A DNA stretch of 64,000 bases from Draconibacterium orientale (GTDB lineage Bacteria > Bacteroidota > Bacteroidia > Bacteroidales > Prolixibacteraceae). Below the pieces are notes generated by a model that saw only the letters and a program-made list of their open reading frames with translations, did not search any database and was not told the DNA's origin. The stretch is from positions 3,764,501 to 3,828,500 of the forward strand of contig NZ_CP007451.1 of NCBI RefSeq assembly GCF_000626635.1, in the 5' to 3' direction. Positions 8,146-17,052 of the stretch are shown here, piece by piece. A program made the translations under genes and the position numbers. Each line of letters opens with the position of its first letter. Position 1 is the first letter of the stretch.

Positions 8146-8204
8146 TTTTTCTCCAGCCCGACTGCTGAATTTTGCCAACAGTTTCACCTGAAAAAATACG
8201 AATC

Positions 8205-8567
8205 ATGTTTGGCTTAAATGAAATTACCTGGAAAGAATTTATTCAGTTTTTAGGATTGCTTCTACTCTTGTGGTACACTGTTTTGCTGTTGTGGTCCTGG
8301 TATAAATCGCAGAAGAAGCAAAACGGTTTATTTGAAGATGACCGGGTGGCAGGTGACACTGTGATGACAGGCGTGCAACCGGTAGTCGTTTCAGCCTCCA
8401 ACTTCCCGTCAAAACTAATTTCATCGATATCCGAAAATTCCATTCCTCTGGAAGTTAGCGTCTATGAAGAGACCGGTGTAAATGATGGAATTCATATCGA
8501 TTATTTCTTAAATGAGTTAACCGGGAAACTGGAAAAACTGCTTCCCGAAATTCAATACCAACAATAA
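8205..8567 (+). CDS. Small single-pass membrane protein at head of tra operon
   Basis: A 120-aa protein with one membrane segment near the N-terminus (FIQFLGLLLLLWYTVLLLWSWY) and a soluble tail of ~90 residues. I start it at MFGLNEITW (8205) because an ATG 11 codons earlier adds non-hydrophobic residues next to the regulatory element. It lies 18 bases before traE and so is the first gene of the operon. In position it matches the poorly conserved TraD-like proteins of Bacteroidota conjugative transposons, but I see no family motif. Probably an accessory part of the transfer channel. Confidence 0.6.
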   Translation: MFGLNEITWKEFIQFLGLLLLLWYTVLLLWSWYKSQKKQNGLFEDDRVAGDTVMTGVQPVVVSASNFPSKLISSISENSIPLEVSVYEETGVNDGIHIDYFLNELTGKLEKLLPEIQYQQ

Positions 8568-8585
8568 CATTTAATCACAAGAAAG

Positions 8586-8900
8586 ATGAAAAAGAGTATT
8601 CACGGTTTTTTCAGCAGGGGCATGGCTATCGTTGCCATGATTGTTTTAGGAGTGTATAATACAATGGCACAAAGTTCTGCCGGGATTGACCAGGCGACCA
8701 CGGAAGTAAACTCCTATGTGGATCCGGTGGCCAACCTGATCATAGCCATCGGAGCTGTAGTGGGCCTGATCGGCGGTGTCCGGGTATATATCAAGTGGCA
8801 GAGTGGAGACCAGGATACCCAAAAGGCCATCATGGGATGGTTTGGTGCCTGCCTCTTCCTGATTCTGGTTGGCGTTGTCATTCGATCATTCTTTGCTTAA
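8586..8900 (+). CDS. traE: TraE, conjugal transfer protein (DUF4134)
   Basis: A 104-aa membrane protein. It has a signal-like N-terminus ending at MAQSSAG, the loop GIDQATTEVNSYVDPVAN, and two further membrane helices (LIIAIGAVVGLIGGVRVY and CLFLILVGVVIRSFF) with KWQSGDQDTQKAIMGWFG between. This is the DUF4134/TraE layout in CTnDOT-type elements, thought to be a VirB2/VirB3-like inner-membrane part of the type IV secretion channel. It sits in the standard order traE-traF-traG. Confidence 0.9.
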   Translation: MKKSIHGFFSRGMAIVAMIVLGVYNTMAQSSAGIDQATTEVNSYVDPVANLIIAIGAVVGLIGGVRVYIKWQSGDQDTQKAIMGWFGACLFLILVGVVIRSFFA

Positions 8901-9004
8901 GAAATTACTGGTGGGGAGAACCGGACAGTGTGACCAGGTAGTTATTGAGGGACGGTCCTGTATCGTTCCTCAATCTTCCCAAAAATCTAATTCAAATAGA
9001 AAAA

Positions 9005-9298
9005 ATGAAATCATACACCATTCAAAAGATCGATACCAACCTCTACATCAAAGGATTCTCCGGGCAGCTGGTTTACCTGGCACTTTACGGAATCCTTGCG
9101 ACACTCATTCTCTTTGTAATTCTTTATATCGCTGCCGGAACTTTTGTGTCAGTTGCAGTCTGCGTACCTGCCTTTTTTGCCTGGCTGTACCGACTGAACC
9201 GGATTCAAAAAAATTATGGTCACCGGGGTTGGCATAAAAAACGGATTGCCCGCCAACTCCCTGAATTTATCACGATCAAACAACGCATTTATCAGTAG
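9005..9298 (+). CDS. traF: TraF, conjugal transfer protein (DUF4133)
   Basis: A 97-aa protein with two membrane helices (LVYLALYGILATLILFVIL and FVSVAVCVPAFFAWLYRL) and the DUF4133 ending KKRIARQLPEFITIKQ. I choose the ATG at 9005 (MKSYTIQKI), which follows an A-rich leader and matches family length; the frame is open further upstream but that part is not conserved. VirB3-like; it is found directly before the TraG ATPase, which starts 4 bases after this gene ends. Confidence 0.88.
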   Translation: MKSYTIQKIDTNLYIKGFSGQLVYLALYGILATLILFVILYIAAGTFVSVAVCVPAFFAWLYRLNRIQKNYGHRGWHKKRIARQLPEFITIKQRIYQ

Positions 9299-9302
9299 TA
9301 AC

Positions 9303-11717
9303 ATGAGAGTAAAACCAATACAAGTAAGTCTTCCTGTACTGGGTTTTGACGGTGATATTCTGATCTCCAATAACCTGGATATGGGATTCGGACTGCGACT
9401 ATTTTTACCGGAGTTGTTGTCTTGCAGCACGGAAAAATTATACATGCTTCACGATACCTTTCAGCGGGTAGTAAATATCCTTCCGGAAAATACCCTGCTT
9501 CACAAGCAGGATTTCTTTTTCCCCGAAGAATTTTCTTCAAATAGCGATAGGGCATTGAAGAGAAGACCAGGTTTAACCGGAAACTACCTGAGTCATTTTT
9601 ATGGGAGGAGGTATCTGAAACATGAATGCTACCTATACGTGAGCCTGTTGAATACCGGCCTGTTAAAAAACTACCTGGGATCTTCGCTAATCTTTTCACG
9701 CAAAGCCCGGCTGGAGGAAGCCCGTCTGCAGGAAAAGATCCGGGAACTGCAGACCAACCTGGCCTCGATCTTCCGTCAGGCAGGAATAGAAAGTATACCG
9801 ATAACCAGAGAACAAGCCATGGGGACAGCCTCTGAAATTGGCCTGATTGAACGCTACCTGACATTAAACTTTAGAGAAGGACAGCCTTTATTGGGAGGAA
9901 TTGATTTTAGAGACCGTTTACGGGTGATGGATCGTTTTGTGGAAATTCTGAGTCTGAGTGACCATTCGCACTTGCCATCAGAAGTACGCCCCACAAGCGG
10001 CCATCCCCGCACCGGGCTGCCCGTTTCACTGGTTTATCCGCTGTGCTGGCACCTGCCGTATGCGCATATTACCAACCAGTTTATCTATGTGCCGGGACAA
10101 CAGGAAGTAAAAGCAGGGCTGGAAGGCGATTATAAAAAGATCTACAGCCTGTCAAAATTTTCCTCAGAGAACAAGATCAATGCCGGACTGATTGAAAATT
10201 TTCTGGACACCGTGCAAACCTCGGGAGAGAAGATCGTTAAAACCCACTATAATGTGACACTGCTGGATACTTCGATCTCAAATTTGAAGAAAATCAAAAG
10301 CGAAACGGCCACAGCCTTTTCACTGATGAACTGTTTTCCTTACCAGCACACCTTTGATCTTCCGTTTTTATTTTTTGCAGGTTTACCCTTCAGCACTCAA
10401 TTACCCGAAACAGAACTGTTTTTGACACAGGTGCCGCAAGCCTGCTGTTTGACCAATTATGAGGGCGCAGTCAAGAACTCAGATTCAACATTTACTATTC
10501 ACCTGTCGGACCGGATGGAAGGCTGCCCGGTAAAAATTGACCTGTCGGATGAACCCATGAAAAAGAACCTGATCCATAACCGCAACAAAATCATTATCGG
10601 CGGATCGGGATCCGGAAAATCCTTTTTTACCAATCACCTGCTGCGGCAATATGCCGAAAGTAAAAACTGCCATGTTGTATTGCTGGATGTGGGGCGCAGT
10701 TATGAGATCCTGACCCGGTACCTCGATGAACGACTAAAGGAAAAAGGGGGAGCAAAAATGATTGAGTTCTCAGAAACAAATCCCATTTCCTTTAATCCTT
10801 TTGTGGTGGATGGTTCACCGGACCTGGAACGCCGGCAAACCATTCTGTCGGTTATTTACACCATCTACAAAGAGCAGCTTACCGAAATGGAAAAGGATGT
10901 CATTGCTTTTTCGGTGAATCGCTATTTTGAGACAAAACGTAAAAAGAAACGTTCGTTTAACGATTACTACGAGTTTTGCAAGGACATCATTCCACGGCTT
11001 GCCAGGGAAGAATCCATAGAGTTTAACAGCAACGAATTTTTCTTTATCCTCAGTAAATACTACAAGGGAGGAGAATACGATTACCTGCTGAATAAACCCA
11101 TGCAAACCGATGAGTTTTTCTCTTGTCCCTTTCTGGTATTCGAGCTGGATGCGATAAAAGACCATCCGGTTATTTTTCCGGTGGCCACACTGATTATCAT
11201 GGATATCTTCCTGCAGAAGATGCGGAAGCTGAAACGCACGCGAAAAGTGATCTGTCTGGAAGAAGCTTGGAAAGCCATTGCCACACCACAAATGGCGGAT
11301 TATTTAAAGTATTTTTTCAAAACCATCCGAAAATTTTTTGGTGAAGCCATGGTGGTAACACAGGAAGTGGATGATGTGATTTCCTCACCCATAATCCGTG
11401 ATGCTATTATCAACAATGCCGATACCCGGATTCTGCTGGACATGGGGAAATTCAAAAACAAGTTTGATGAGATCAGTCGCTTTTTGGGATTAAATGCTTT
11501 TCAAAAAGAACAAATCCTGTCGATAAATAAAAATCTTCCATCCAACCGAAAATTTAAGGAGGTATTTATCTCGCTTGGAGAATATTCCCGTGTATTTGCC
11601 CTGGAAGTTAGCCGGGCTGAATACTACTGTTACACCACCGAACAAACCGAAAAGGAACAAGTGCTGGAACAACTGATCGCAGACCAATCTATTCTTGAGA
11701 TTTTAAAACAAATGTAA
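9303..11717 (+). CDS. traG: TraG, VirB4-type conjugation ATPase
   Basis: An 804-aa ATPase that powers the type IV secretion channel from the inner membrane. N-terminal TraG domain (residues ~1-410), then Walker A IIGGSGSGKSFFTNHL near residue 435. Walker B lies in KVICLEEAWKAIA, followed by TQEVDDV and NNADTRILLDMGK, all typical for TraG/VirB4 of Bacteroidota. Start at 9303 (MRVKPIQVSLPVLG) right behind traF; a longer frame overlaps traF and is unlikely. Full length, all ATPase motifs present. Confidence 0.93.
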   Translation: MRVKPIQVSLPVLGFDGDILISNNLDMGFGLRLFLPELLSCSTEKLYMLHDTFQRVVNILPENTLLHKQDFFFPEEFSSNSDRALKRRPGLTGNYLSHFYGRRYLKHECYLYVSLLNTGLLKNYLGSSLIFSRKARLEEARLQEKIRELQTNLASIFRQAGIESIPITREQAMGTASEIGLIERYLTLNFREGQPLLGGIDFRDRLRVMDRFVEILSLSDHSHLPSEVRPTSGHPRTGLPVSLVYPLCWHLPYAHITNQFIYVPGQQEVKAGLEGDYKKIYSLSKFSSENKINAGLIENFLDTVQTSGEKIVKTHYNVTLLDTSISNLKKIKSETATAFSLMNCFPYQHTFDLPFLFFAGLPFSTQLPETELFLTQVPQACCLTNYEGAVKNSDSTFTIHLSDRMEGCPVKIDLSDEPMKKNLIHNRNKIIIGGSGSGKSFFTNHLLRQYAESKNCHVVLLDVGRSYEILTRYLDERLKEKGGAKMIEFSETNPISFNPFVVDGSPDLERRQTILSVIYTIYKEQLTEMEKDVIAFSVNRYFETKRKKKRSFNDYYEFCKDIIPRLAREESIEFNSNEFFFILSKYYKGGEYDYLLNKPMQTDEFFSCPFLVFELDAIKDHPVIFPVATLIIMDIFLQKMRKLKRTRKVICLEEAWKAIATPQMADYLKYFFKTIRKFFGEAMVVTQEVDDVISSPIIRDAIINNADTRILLDMGKFKNKFDEISRFLGLNAFQKEQILSINKNLPSNRKFKEVFISLGEYSRVFALEVSRAEYYCYTTEQTEKEQVLEQLIADQSILEILKQM

Positions 11718-11738
11718 AACCATAAAAACAAAAAGAGC

Positions 11739-12383
11739 ATGAAAAATTTAATCGTATTCATTTTAATTGTCATTCTTGCAGTAGCTGCAAGTGCAAGCAA
11801 AGCTCAGACTCCGGTAACGGATGTCGGAGCCGGAATACAACGCGAAGCCCTCTGGACAGAGGAAGAAGGAATTCTCTCAAAAATCAATCTTTACAATGTG
11901 CTGATCAAAGCTCTGAACGGAGATATCAAAGGGCTGACCGGAGAAATATTAGGCATCGATCAGAAAATGCTGGAAAGTCTGGAAAAGGTTTCTCTGTTGA
12001 TCAAAGATTATAAGCGTATAAAGGAAACCAAAGACATCCTTCAGCAGATCATCGCCATTTATACCGACAAAGTGCCTCTATTAGTACAGGACGGAAATTT
12101 TACCACCCAACAGGCGGCTGCCATTGTGCAGAGTTTTGACCTGATTCTGGATGATAGTAAAGCATTGGTCACATCGATTTTAAATATCATCGTTAAAGAC
12201 AACCTGTTTATGATGGATGATAAACAGCGTTACGATGCCATTAACGGAATCTACCTCAGTGTAAAACAACACTACGGAACAATCTGCTACCTGCACAACA
12301 AATTGATGTATGCTTCCTATTTGAAAAGCCATGACAGCGGCGATCTGGAAGGTTTTGCCATGTATTACAGTCTGTATCACTAA
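11739..12383 (+). CDS. Exported tra-operon protein, TraI-like position
   Basis: A 214-aa protein with a signal peptide (LIVFILIVILAVAASASKAQ) and a helical mature part rich in Leu, Ile and Lys, for example IDQKMLESLEKVSLLIKDYK. It is placed where TraI (a VirB5-like periplasmic protein) stands in CTnDOT. The sequence lacks the DUF4141 motifs I would expect for typical TraI, so I give no symbol. Probably a periplasmic component of the transfer apparatus. It lies 21 bases behind traG and 13 bases before the next gene, clearly in the operon. Confidence 0.65.
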   Translation: MKNLIVFILIVILAVAASASKAQTPVTDVGAGIQREALWTEEEGILSKINLYNVLIKALNGDIKGLTGEILGIDQKMLESLEKVSLLIKDYKRIKETKDILQQIIAIYTDKVPLLVQDGNFTTQQAAAIVQSFDLILDDSKALVTSILNIIVKDNLFMMDDKQRYDAINGIYLSVKQHYGTICYLHNKLMYASYLKSHDSGDLEGFAMYYSLYH

Positions 12384-12396
12384 GCAACTCAGAACA

Positions 12397-13107
12397 ATGA
12401 AACGAATAACAATACTGCTTATGATGGTACTGCTGATTCTCACGCTAACAAAAGAGACAAAAGCACAAATCATTGAGATCAAACCCTGGCACGGTTACTA
12501 TCCGGAGATGGAAGGAACTTATCCGCTGACTTTTATTGCCTTTACCGGCTGGCTGATACCCATTCCTCATGTTTTTGTACGCACCTGGCCAACGCACTAT
12601 TATGTGGAAGTGGGTGCACTGCCCGTTACCGATGGAGGAGAAATTGCCGGAGAACTAAAAACCGGTCTTTTACGATTGGTCGCGAAGGCCATCGAACGTA
12701 GCCAGATGAAAGGCAGACAGGAAGAAACAGAAGGAATAAAAGTCAATACGGACTTTACCCAACAGATAAGTGATAAATTATTTGATGCCCGCTCGGATGA
12801 GTTGAATGATATCTATAAGCTGGCAGCACAGTTTATCAAACTCTACCAAAAAGTCAGCAAACTGGGAAGCCTTAACAACTCAGCCCAAATCCATTCGATC
12901 TATGAGAAGGAAGCTGATCAGCTATTAATGCAGTTTTTGATGGTGAACTTGTTTCAGACCGATCATGGGCGCAAGCTGGATGCCTTCTCTGTACTCAGTA
13001 AAGAGCTTTGGAAACTACTGGGCGAGTTGGATTATACTCACGGCAAACTGCTCTTTTTTAACAGCTTCGAAAGTCAGCCGCTGAGCTATTCCTTTTTAAG
13101 CAAATAA
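12397..13107 (+). CDS. Exported hypothetical protein in tra operon
   Basis: A 236-aa protein with a signal peptide (ITILLMMVLLILTLTKETKA, cut near AQ). After a Pro- and Trp-rich N-terminal portion (KPWHGYYPEMEGTYPLTF, GWLIPIPHVFVRTWPTHYYV), the rest is helical. I start it at MKRITILLMM (12397); upstream codons overlap the previous gene. Not recognised. With the previous gene it forms an exported pair between traG and traJ, so a periplasmic or outer-envelope role in mating is likely. Confidence 0.6.
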   Translation: MKRITILLMMVLLILTLTKETKAQIIEIKPWHGYYPEMEGTYPLTFIAFTGWLIPIPHVFVRTWPTHYYVEVGALPVTDGGEIAGELKTGLLRLVAKAIERSQMKGRQEETEGIKVNTDFTQQISDKLFDARSDELNDIYKLAAQFIKLYQKVSKLGSLNNSAQIHSIYEKEADQLLMQFLMVNLFQTDHGRKLDAFSVLSKELWKLLGELDYTHGKLLFFNSFESQPLSYSFLSK

Positions 13108-13132
13108 CAGTTAACTGCAAAACAAATCAGTT

Positions 13133-14083
13133 ATGATATTACAAGTAATTACAACTAATGATTTTTTCGCATTTACCGATACGCTGGTGGACTCCGGTGT
13201 CAACCATGCCCGAATTCTTGTAGATATGGCAAGAGCCATTGGAGGTATCGCTGCCTTCTTTTACATCGCTAAACGGATCTATGAGCAACTGATCGCTGAT
13301 AATCCTGTATCGATTCTGCCATTGTTACGACCTTTTGCATTGGTGCTGGTAATCACTTTCTGGGGACCTTTTGTGAATCTGCTACTTGCACCCACAAAAG
13401 GATTGACGCATTTGTCGGAAGCTGTTTATGCCGATAAAAAGCACATCGTAAAAGAGCGGCTGGAAGACAAACAACAATCCATTCTCTCCACAGATTTGCC
13501 TTTGTTTTATGAAAACGAAGAAAAGGAAGCTGATCTCTGGGACAAAGGAGTAAACCTGATCCTGACCACCTACAATATTTTTAGCGGAAGGGCGATTCAA
13601 AACCAGATCAACTTTTATATCATGGATGCTACCCGGCAACTGTTGGAATCCTTCTTTGAAGTACTGGTTTACCTGATTGCTTTTCTTCGAACGGTGTTCT
13701 GTGTGTTGCTGGTGATCTTTGGTCCGCTGGTGTTTGCCCTGTCCATTTTTGATGGTTTTCAGGACAATTACCTGCAGTGGATCGCCCGGTTTATCAATGT
13801 CAATCTTTATTTGCCCATAGCCCTGCTGATCCTTTCCATCGTGCAGGAGATCCTGATCTATGTACTGGAAATGGAAATTGCCCAGATCAATGCTATGCTG
13901 ATCTATGAGCCCAAACTGTTTTTTGTTTCCAACCTGATTGTGCCGGTTTGTGGAATTATCGGAATGGCAATGGTACCCAAAATTTCCTCATGGATCATAC
14001 ATGCTTCAGGAACCAACTCCGGAGGAGGAAGACTGGTACGCACCGCAGCAGTGATGGCAATTACAAAAGGAGCCATGAAATGA
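13133..14083 (+). CDS. traJ: TraJ, VirB6-like membrane protein
   Basis: A 316-aa polytopic protein with about six hydrophobic segments, including LLRPFALVLVITFWGPFVNLLL, VLVYLIAFLRTVFCVLLVIF, LYLPIALLILSIVQEILIYV and VSNLIVPVCGIIGMAMVP. Order and topology match TraJ of CTnDOT-type elements, the VirB6-like inner-membrane core of the channel. A charged loop (residues ~105-140) separates the N-terminal and central helices. No break visible. Confidence 0.85.
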   Translation: MILQVITTNDFFAFTDTLVDSGVNHARILVDMARAIGGIAAFFYIAKRIYEQLIADNPVSILPLLRPFALVLVITFWGPFVNLLLAPTKGLTHLSEAVYADKKHIVKERLEDKQQSILSTDLPLFYENEEKEADLWDKGVNLILTTYNIFSGRAIQNQINFYIMDATRQLLESFFEVLVYLIAFLRTVFCVLLVIFGPLVFALSIFDGFQDNYLQWIARFINVNLYLPIALLILSIVQEILIYVLEMEIAQINAMLIYEPKLFFVSNLIVPVCGIIGMAMVPKISSWIIHASGTNSGGGRLVRTAAVMAITKGAMK

Positions 14084-14120
14084 CAGGTCAATTTTTCATC
14101 TAAAAATATACAAGTAAGAA

Positions 14121-14747
14121 ATGCAAAAACAATTTGATATACAACGCAAGTTCCGCTTTATCGTTTATGTGCTGGTGCTGATCAGCCTCTCTCTAATGGG
14201 AGTTAGCAGCTACATTTATTACGAGTCGGTGCAACTGGTGGAGCTTTCGAAACAAAAGATCTATGTACTTGACAACGGTAAATCGCTACTGGTGGCTCTT
14301 CGGGAAGACATCAGTGAGAACCGCGATGCGGAAGCCCGGGACCATGTTAAACGCTTTCATGAGCTGTTTTTTACCCTTGAACCGGACAAAACCTACATTG
14401 AAAACAATGTCAGGGAAGCGCTGTATCTGGCCGACCGGAGTGCCATGGAGCAGTACCAGGCCTTTAAAGAGAATAATCTCTACAACCAGGTGATTGCTTC
14501 TGATATCAGCATGACCCTGCAGACCGATTCCATAAAGCTGGACTTTTCTGCCTATCCCTATCACTTTACGTTTACCGGCAGGCAGAAGATTGTCCGTAAA
14601 TCCAACATTACTATTCGTAGCCTCAAAACTTCCGGCTACCTGAGAAATATCTCTCGGACAGATAATAATCCACATGGTTTCCTGATGGAAAGCTGGCGGA
14701 TCGATGAGAACAAAGACCTTGAAAGCATACGAAGAAAATCCTTTTAA
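14121..14747 (+). CDS. traK: TraK, VirB8-like conjugation protein
   Basis: A 208-aa bitopic protein: short cytoplasmic N-terminus, one helix (FIVYVLVLISLSLMGVSSYIY), then a periplasmic domain ending SGYLRNISRTDNNPHGFLME followed by WRIDENKDLE. This end is diagnostic of TraK in Bacteroidota conjugative transposons. It is VirB8-like, linking the inner-membrane platform to the TraM/TraN core complex. Starts 37 bases after traJ. Confidence 0.88.
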   Translation: MQKQFDIQRKFRFIVYVLVLISLSLMGVSSYIYYESVQLVELSKQKIYVLDNGKSLLVALREDISENRDAEARDHVKRFHELFFTLEPDKTYIENNVREALYLADRSAMEQYQAFKENNLYNQVIASDISMTLQTDSIKLDFSAYPYHFTFTGRQKIVRKSNITIRSLKTSGYLRNISRTDNNPHGFLMESWRIDENKDLESIRRKSF

Positions 14748-14758
14748 CAGCTGATACA

Positions 14759-15088
14759 ATGAATAATAAAAACAACATTCCAAATCCAAAAGATATCAGC
14801 CGTTTTACTCGCTGGGTAAACGAGCTGGACGATAAAGACAAAACACTGGATCCCTTAAAACGAAAAAGCAAATGGATTTTGATTACTGCTTTTTTGTTTG
14901 CCCTGTTCGCCATCTCTTTTATCTGGTTCCCGACAGGAAAGGTAAAACCACAGAAAGTGGAAGCACCCCAAGCAGGACCGGTAATCGAAGCACCAACAAA
15001 CGCTGGCCATTCTGCTTTTGAGCTGCCCGTTGATTCATTTGAAAACCAATTAAAATCATACATCAATGAAGAAAATTTTGATAAATAA
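14759..15088 (+). CDS. TraL-like small membrane protein
   Basis: A 109-aa protein: basic N-terminal part (DISRFTRWVNELDDKDKT), one membrane helix (WILITAFLFALFAISFIWF) and a short periplasmic tail ending FENQLKSYINEEN. It stands between traK and traM, where TraL is found, and overlaps traM by 23 bases. The family of TraL is weakly conserved, so identity rests on order, size and topology. Confidence 0.65.
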   Translation: MNNKNNIPNPKDISRFTRWVNELDDKDKTLDPLKRKSKWILITAFLFALFAISFIWFPTGKVKPQKVEAPQAGPVIEAPTNAGHSAFELPVDSFENQLKSYINEENFDK

Positions 15089-16211
15089 TGAAGCGCTATT
15101 TATCCTTCCACTGGCATTATTGCCCTTTGTGGTTGTGATCTTCTGGGTATTGGGTGGAGGAGGAGTTCAAGAGGAAAAAGAGAAGCTTGCTCAGTCACCG
15201 AATAAAGGAATAAACTATGACCTGCCGGATGCCGATAATTCCATAGAGATCTACGATAAAATGGAAGCTTATCAGAAGGAAGAATCACAAGTGGCACAGG
15301 TGTCTGAGGTTGACGTAAATGATACAACGAAGCAGGAAGATGTCAGTATTCAGGATACAATGGATCTGGACAACACCATGTTGGATGAAAATGCCAGTCA
15401 GAATGAAATTCTTGCTCATATCCGAAATAAAGAAAAACAGGTACAACAGGAACTTCAAGGAGAACCGGAAGTTCGAAAGAGTGGGAAAAAAACATCTCCC
15501 CAATACCAGATTAAGCCTATAAAACCTGTAGTTAAGAAACAGGCCGAAACAACAAAATCAGTAACTCCGACAACCGGCATCGGAGAACTGGATGAGATCA
15601 TCGATGAAAACATCGTGCTTAACCGAAGAAATGATTCACTGAAATATACGCTTCAACAAACTCAGGGACGGTTGCAACAGATCGAGGCCACACAAAACCG
15701 GTCCTTTACCCTGGAGAAAAAACGCTCATCCGGATTTAATCCAAAGGAGACACCGAAGCAAGAGCTGATCAAAGCTGAGATCTATGAGACAACAACCGTC
15801 CTGAACGGTAACCGGGTAAAACTGCGCCTGCTGGAAGACACCCGGATCAATGCTCAGAAAATACCACGTAACACATTTATCTACGGGATCTGCAAGATCA
15901 AAAATGAACGGCTGCTGATTGAGATCACACAACTGCCTGTTGAAAATTCTTTTGTCCCGGTGAAGCTCACGATCTGTGACATGGATGGAATGGAAGGACT
16001 TTATGTGCCTGATAATGCCGCACGAAAAGTTTACCAGGAAGTCGGCGCTTCAACCAATACTTCGTCACTGATGGGCGTTACCAACAATCCGCTAACCTAT
16101 ACCGGTATCCGTGCAGCTGATCGGGCTGCCCAAACCATGCTCAAACGGGTACGCCTGAAAAAAGTAACCGTCAAGAAAAACACTCGGATTTATATCATCA
16201 ATCAAAAATAA
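15066..16211 (+). CDS. traM: TraM, VirB10-like conjugation protein
   Basis: A 381-aa protein with an N-terminal membrane helix (LFILPLALLPFVVVIFWVLGG), a long charged, Gln-rich periplasmic stalk (residues ~40-240) and a C-terminal domain (IKAEIYETTTVLNGNRVKLR, DTRINAQKIPRNTFIYGICK). This is the TraM layout; TraM is the VirB10-like protein that spans the envelope and couples inner-membrane energy to the outer-membrane pore. The ending LKKVTVKKNTRIYII is conserved in the family. Intact. Confidence 0.9.
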   Translation: MKKILINNEALFILPLALLPFVVVIFWVLGGGGVQEEKEKLAQSPNKGINYDLPDADNSIEIYDKMEAYQKEESQVAQVSEVDVNDTTKQEDVSIQDTMDLDNTMLDENASQNEILAHIRNKEKQVQQELQGEPEVRKSGKKTSPQYQIKPIKPVVKKQAETTKSVTPTTGIGELDEIIDENIVLNRRNDSLKYTLQQTQGRLQQIEATQNRSFTLEKKRSSGFNPKETPKQELIKAEIYETTTVLNGNRVKLRLLEDTRINAQKIPRNTFIYGICKIKNERLLIEITQLPVENSFVPVKLTICDMDGMEGLYVPDNAARKVYQEVGASTNTSSLMGVTNNPLTYTGIRAADRAAQTMLKRVRLKKVTVKKNTRIYIINQK

Positions 16212-16216
16212 TCGTC

Positions 16217-17017
16217 ATGAAACAAACAATATTTATCATCGTATTCTTTCTTTTTTCACTGGCAGGATATGCCCAGAATCAAATAGAAATCTGTCAAAAC
16301 AAAACCACACATCTGATCGCCGAAGAAAAAATTACTTATCTGCAGGTTGGTGATCCTGATAAACTAATTGCCGAAGTAGTTCCCGAGCAGCCGAATATGG
16401 TCCGGGTAAAAGCTGTGGATGATTTTGAAGGCGAATCTTCCCTGACAGTGGTCAGTGCCAATCGCTCGTATTCCTTGTTTGTAAAGTATTCTGATGCGAA
16501 TAAGATTTCGTATCAACTGGAAGATTTTATCGGACAGATTGCCGGAAATATCAATATCGGTCCGGTACCGGAATACCTGCTAAAAGAATTGTGTGGCCAG
16601 ATTCTCAATGATTGCACCCAATCTCCGATTCGGACGAGAACAAAAAAAGACGGGATTATATTTCGTTTGCGGAATCTTTACCTGAAACAAGATTTGTTGT
16701 TTTTTGAGCTGGAGATTACCAACTCCACAAATATTGTTTTGGATTTGGAGGCCATTCACTGGTGGATCGATGACAAAAAGCAGGTAAAAGCCACCAATGT
16801 ACAGGAATATCAGGTAGAAGAATTGTACCGGCATTATAATTGGGAGCGCATACCTGCAAAAACTACACTGCGGGAGGTTGTCGTATTGCCTAAATTTATT
16901 GTTCCCGATAAACGCATCCTAAAAATCGAACTGTTGGAAAAAGCCCTGGGAAATACCGGAAGAAAACTAACGCTGGAGGTGAAGAACAAAAACATCCTAA
17001 AAGCTAACTCATTCTAG
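16217..17017 (+). CDS. traN: TraN, VirB9-like conjugation protein (DUF4138)
   Basis: A 266-aa protein with a signal peptide (IFIIVFFLFSLAGYAQ). The mature part holds ICQNKTTHLIAEEKITYLQV near its start and, at residues ~100-125, NINIGPVPEYLLKELCGQIL, both seen in DUF4138/TraN. TraN is the VirB9-like protein that joins TraM at the outer membrane. It is the last gene of the tra cluster; traO to traQ of CTnDOT are not present here. Follows traM by 5 bases. Confidence 0.85.
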   Translation: MKQTIFIIVFFLFSLAGYAQNQIEICQNKTTHLIAEEKITYLQVGDPDKLIAEVVPEQPNMVRVKAVDDFEGESSLTVVSANRSYSLFVKYSDANKISYQLEDFIGQIAGNINIGPVPEYLLKELCGQILNDCTQSPIRTRTKKDGIIFRLRNLYLKQDLLFFELEITNSTNIVLDLEAIHWWIDDKKQVKATNVQEYQVEELYRHYNWERIPAKTTLREVVVLPKFIVPDKRILKIELLEKALGNTGRKLTLEVKNKNILKANSF

Positions 17018-17052
17018 TATTCTGATCTTCTAATATTCTAATCTTCCAGAAA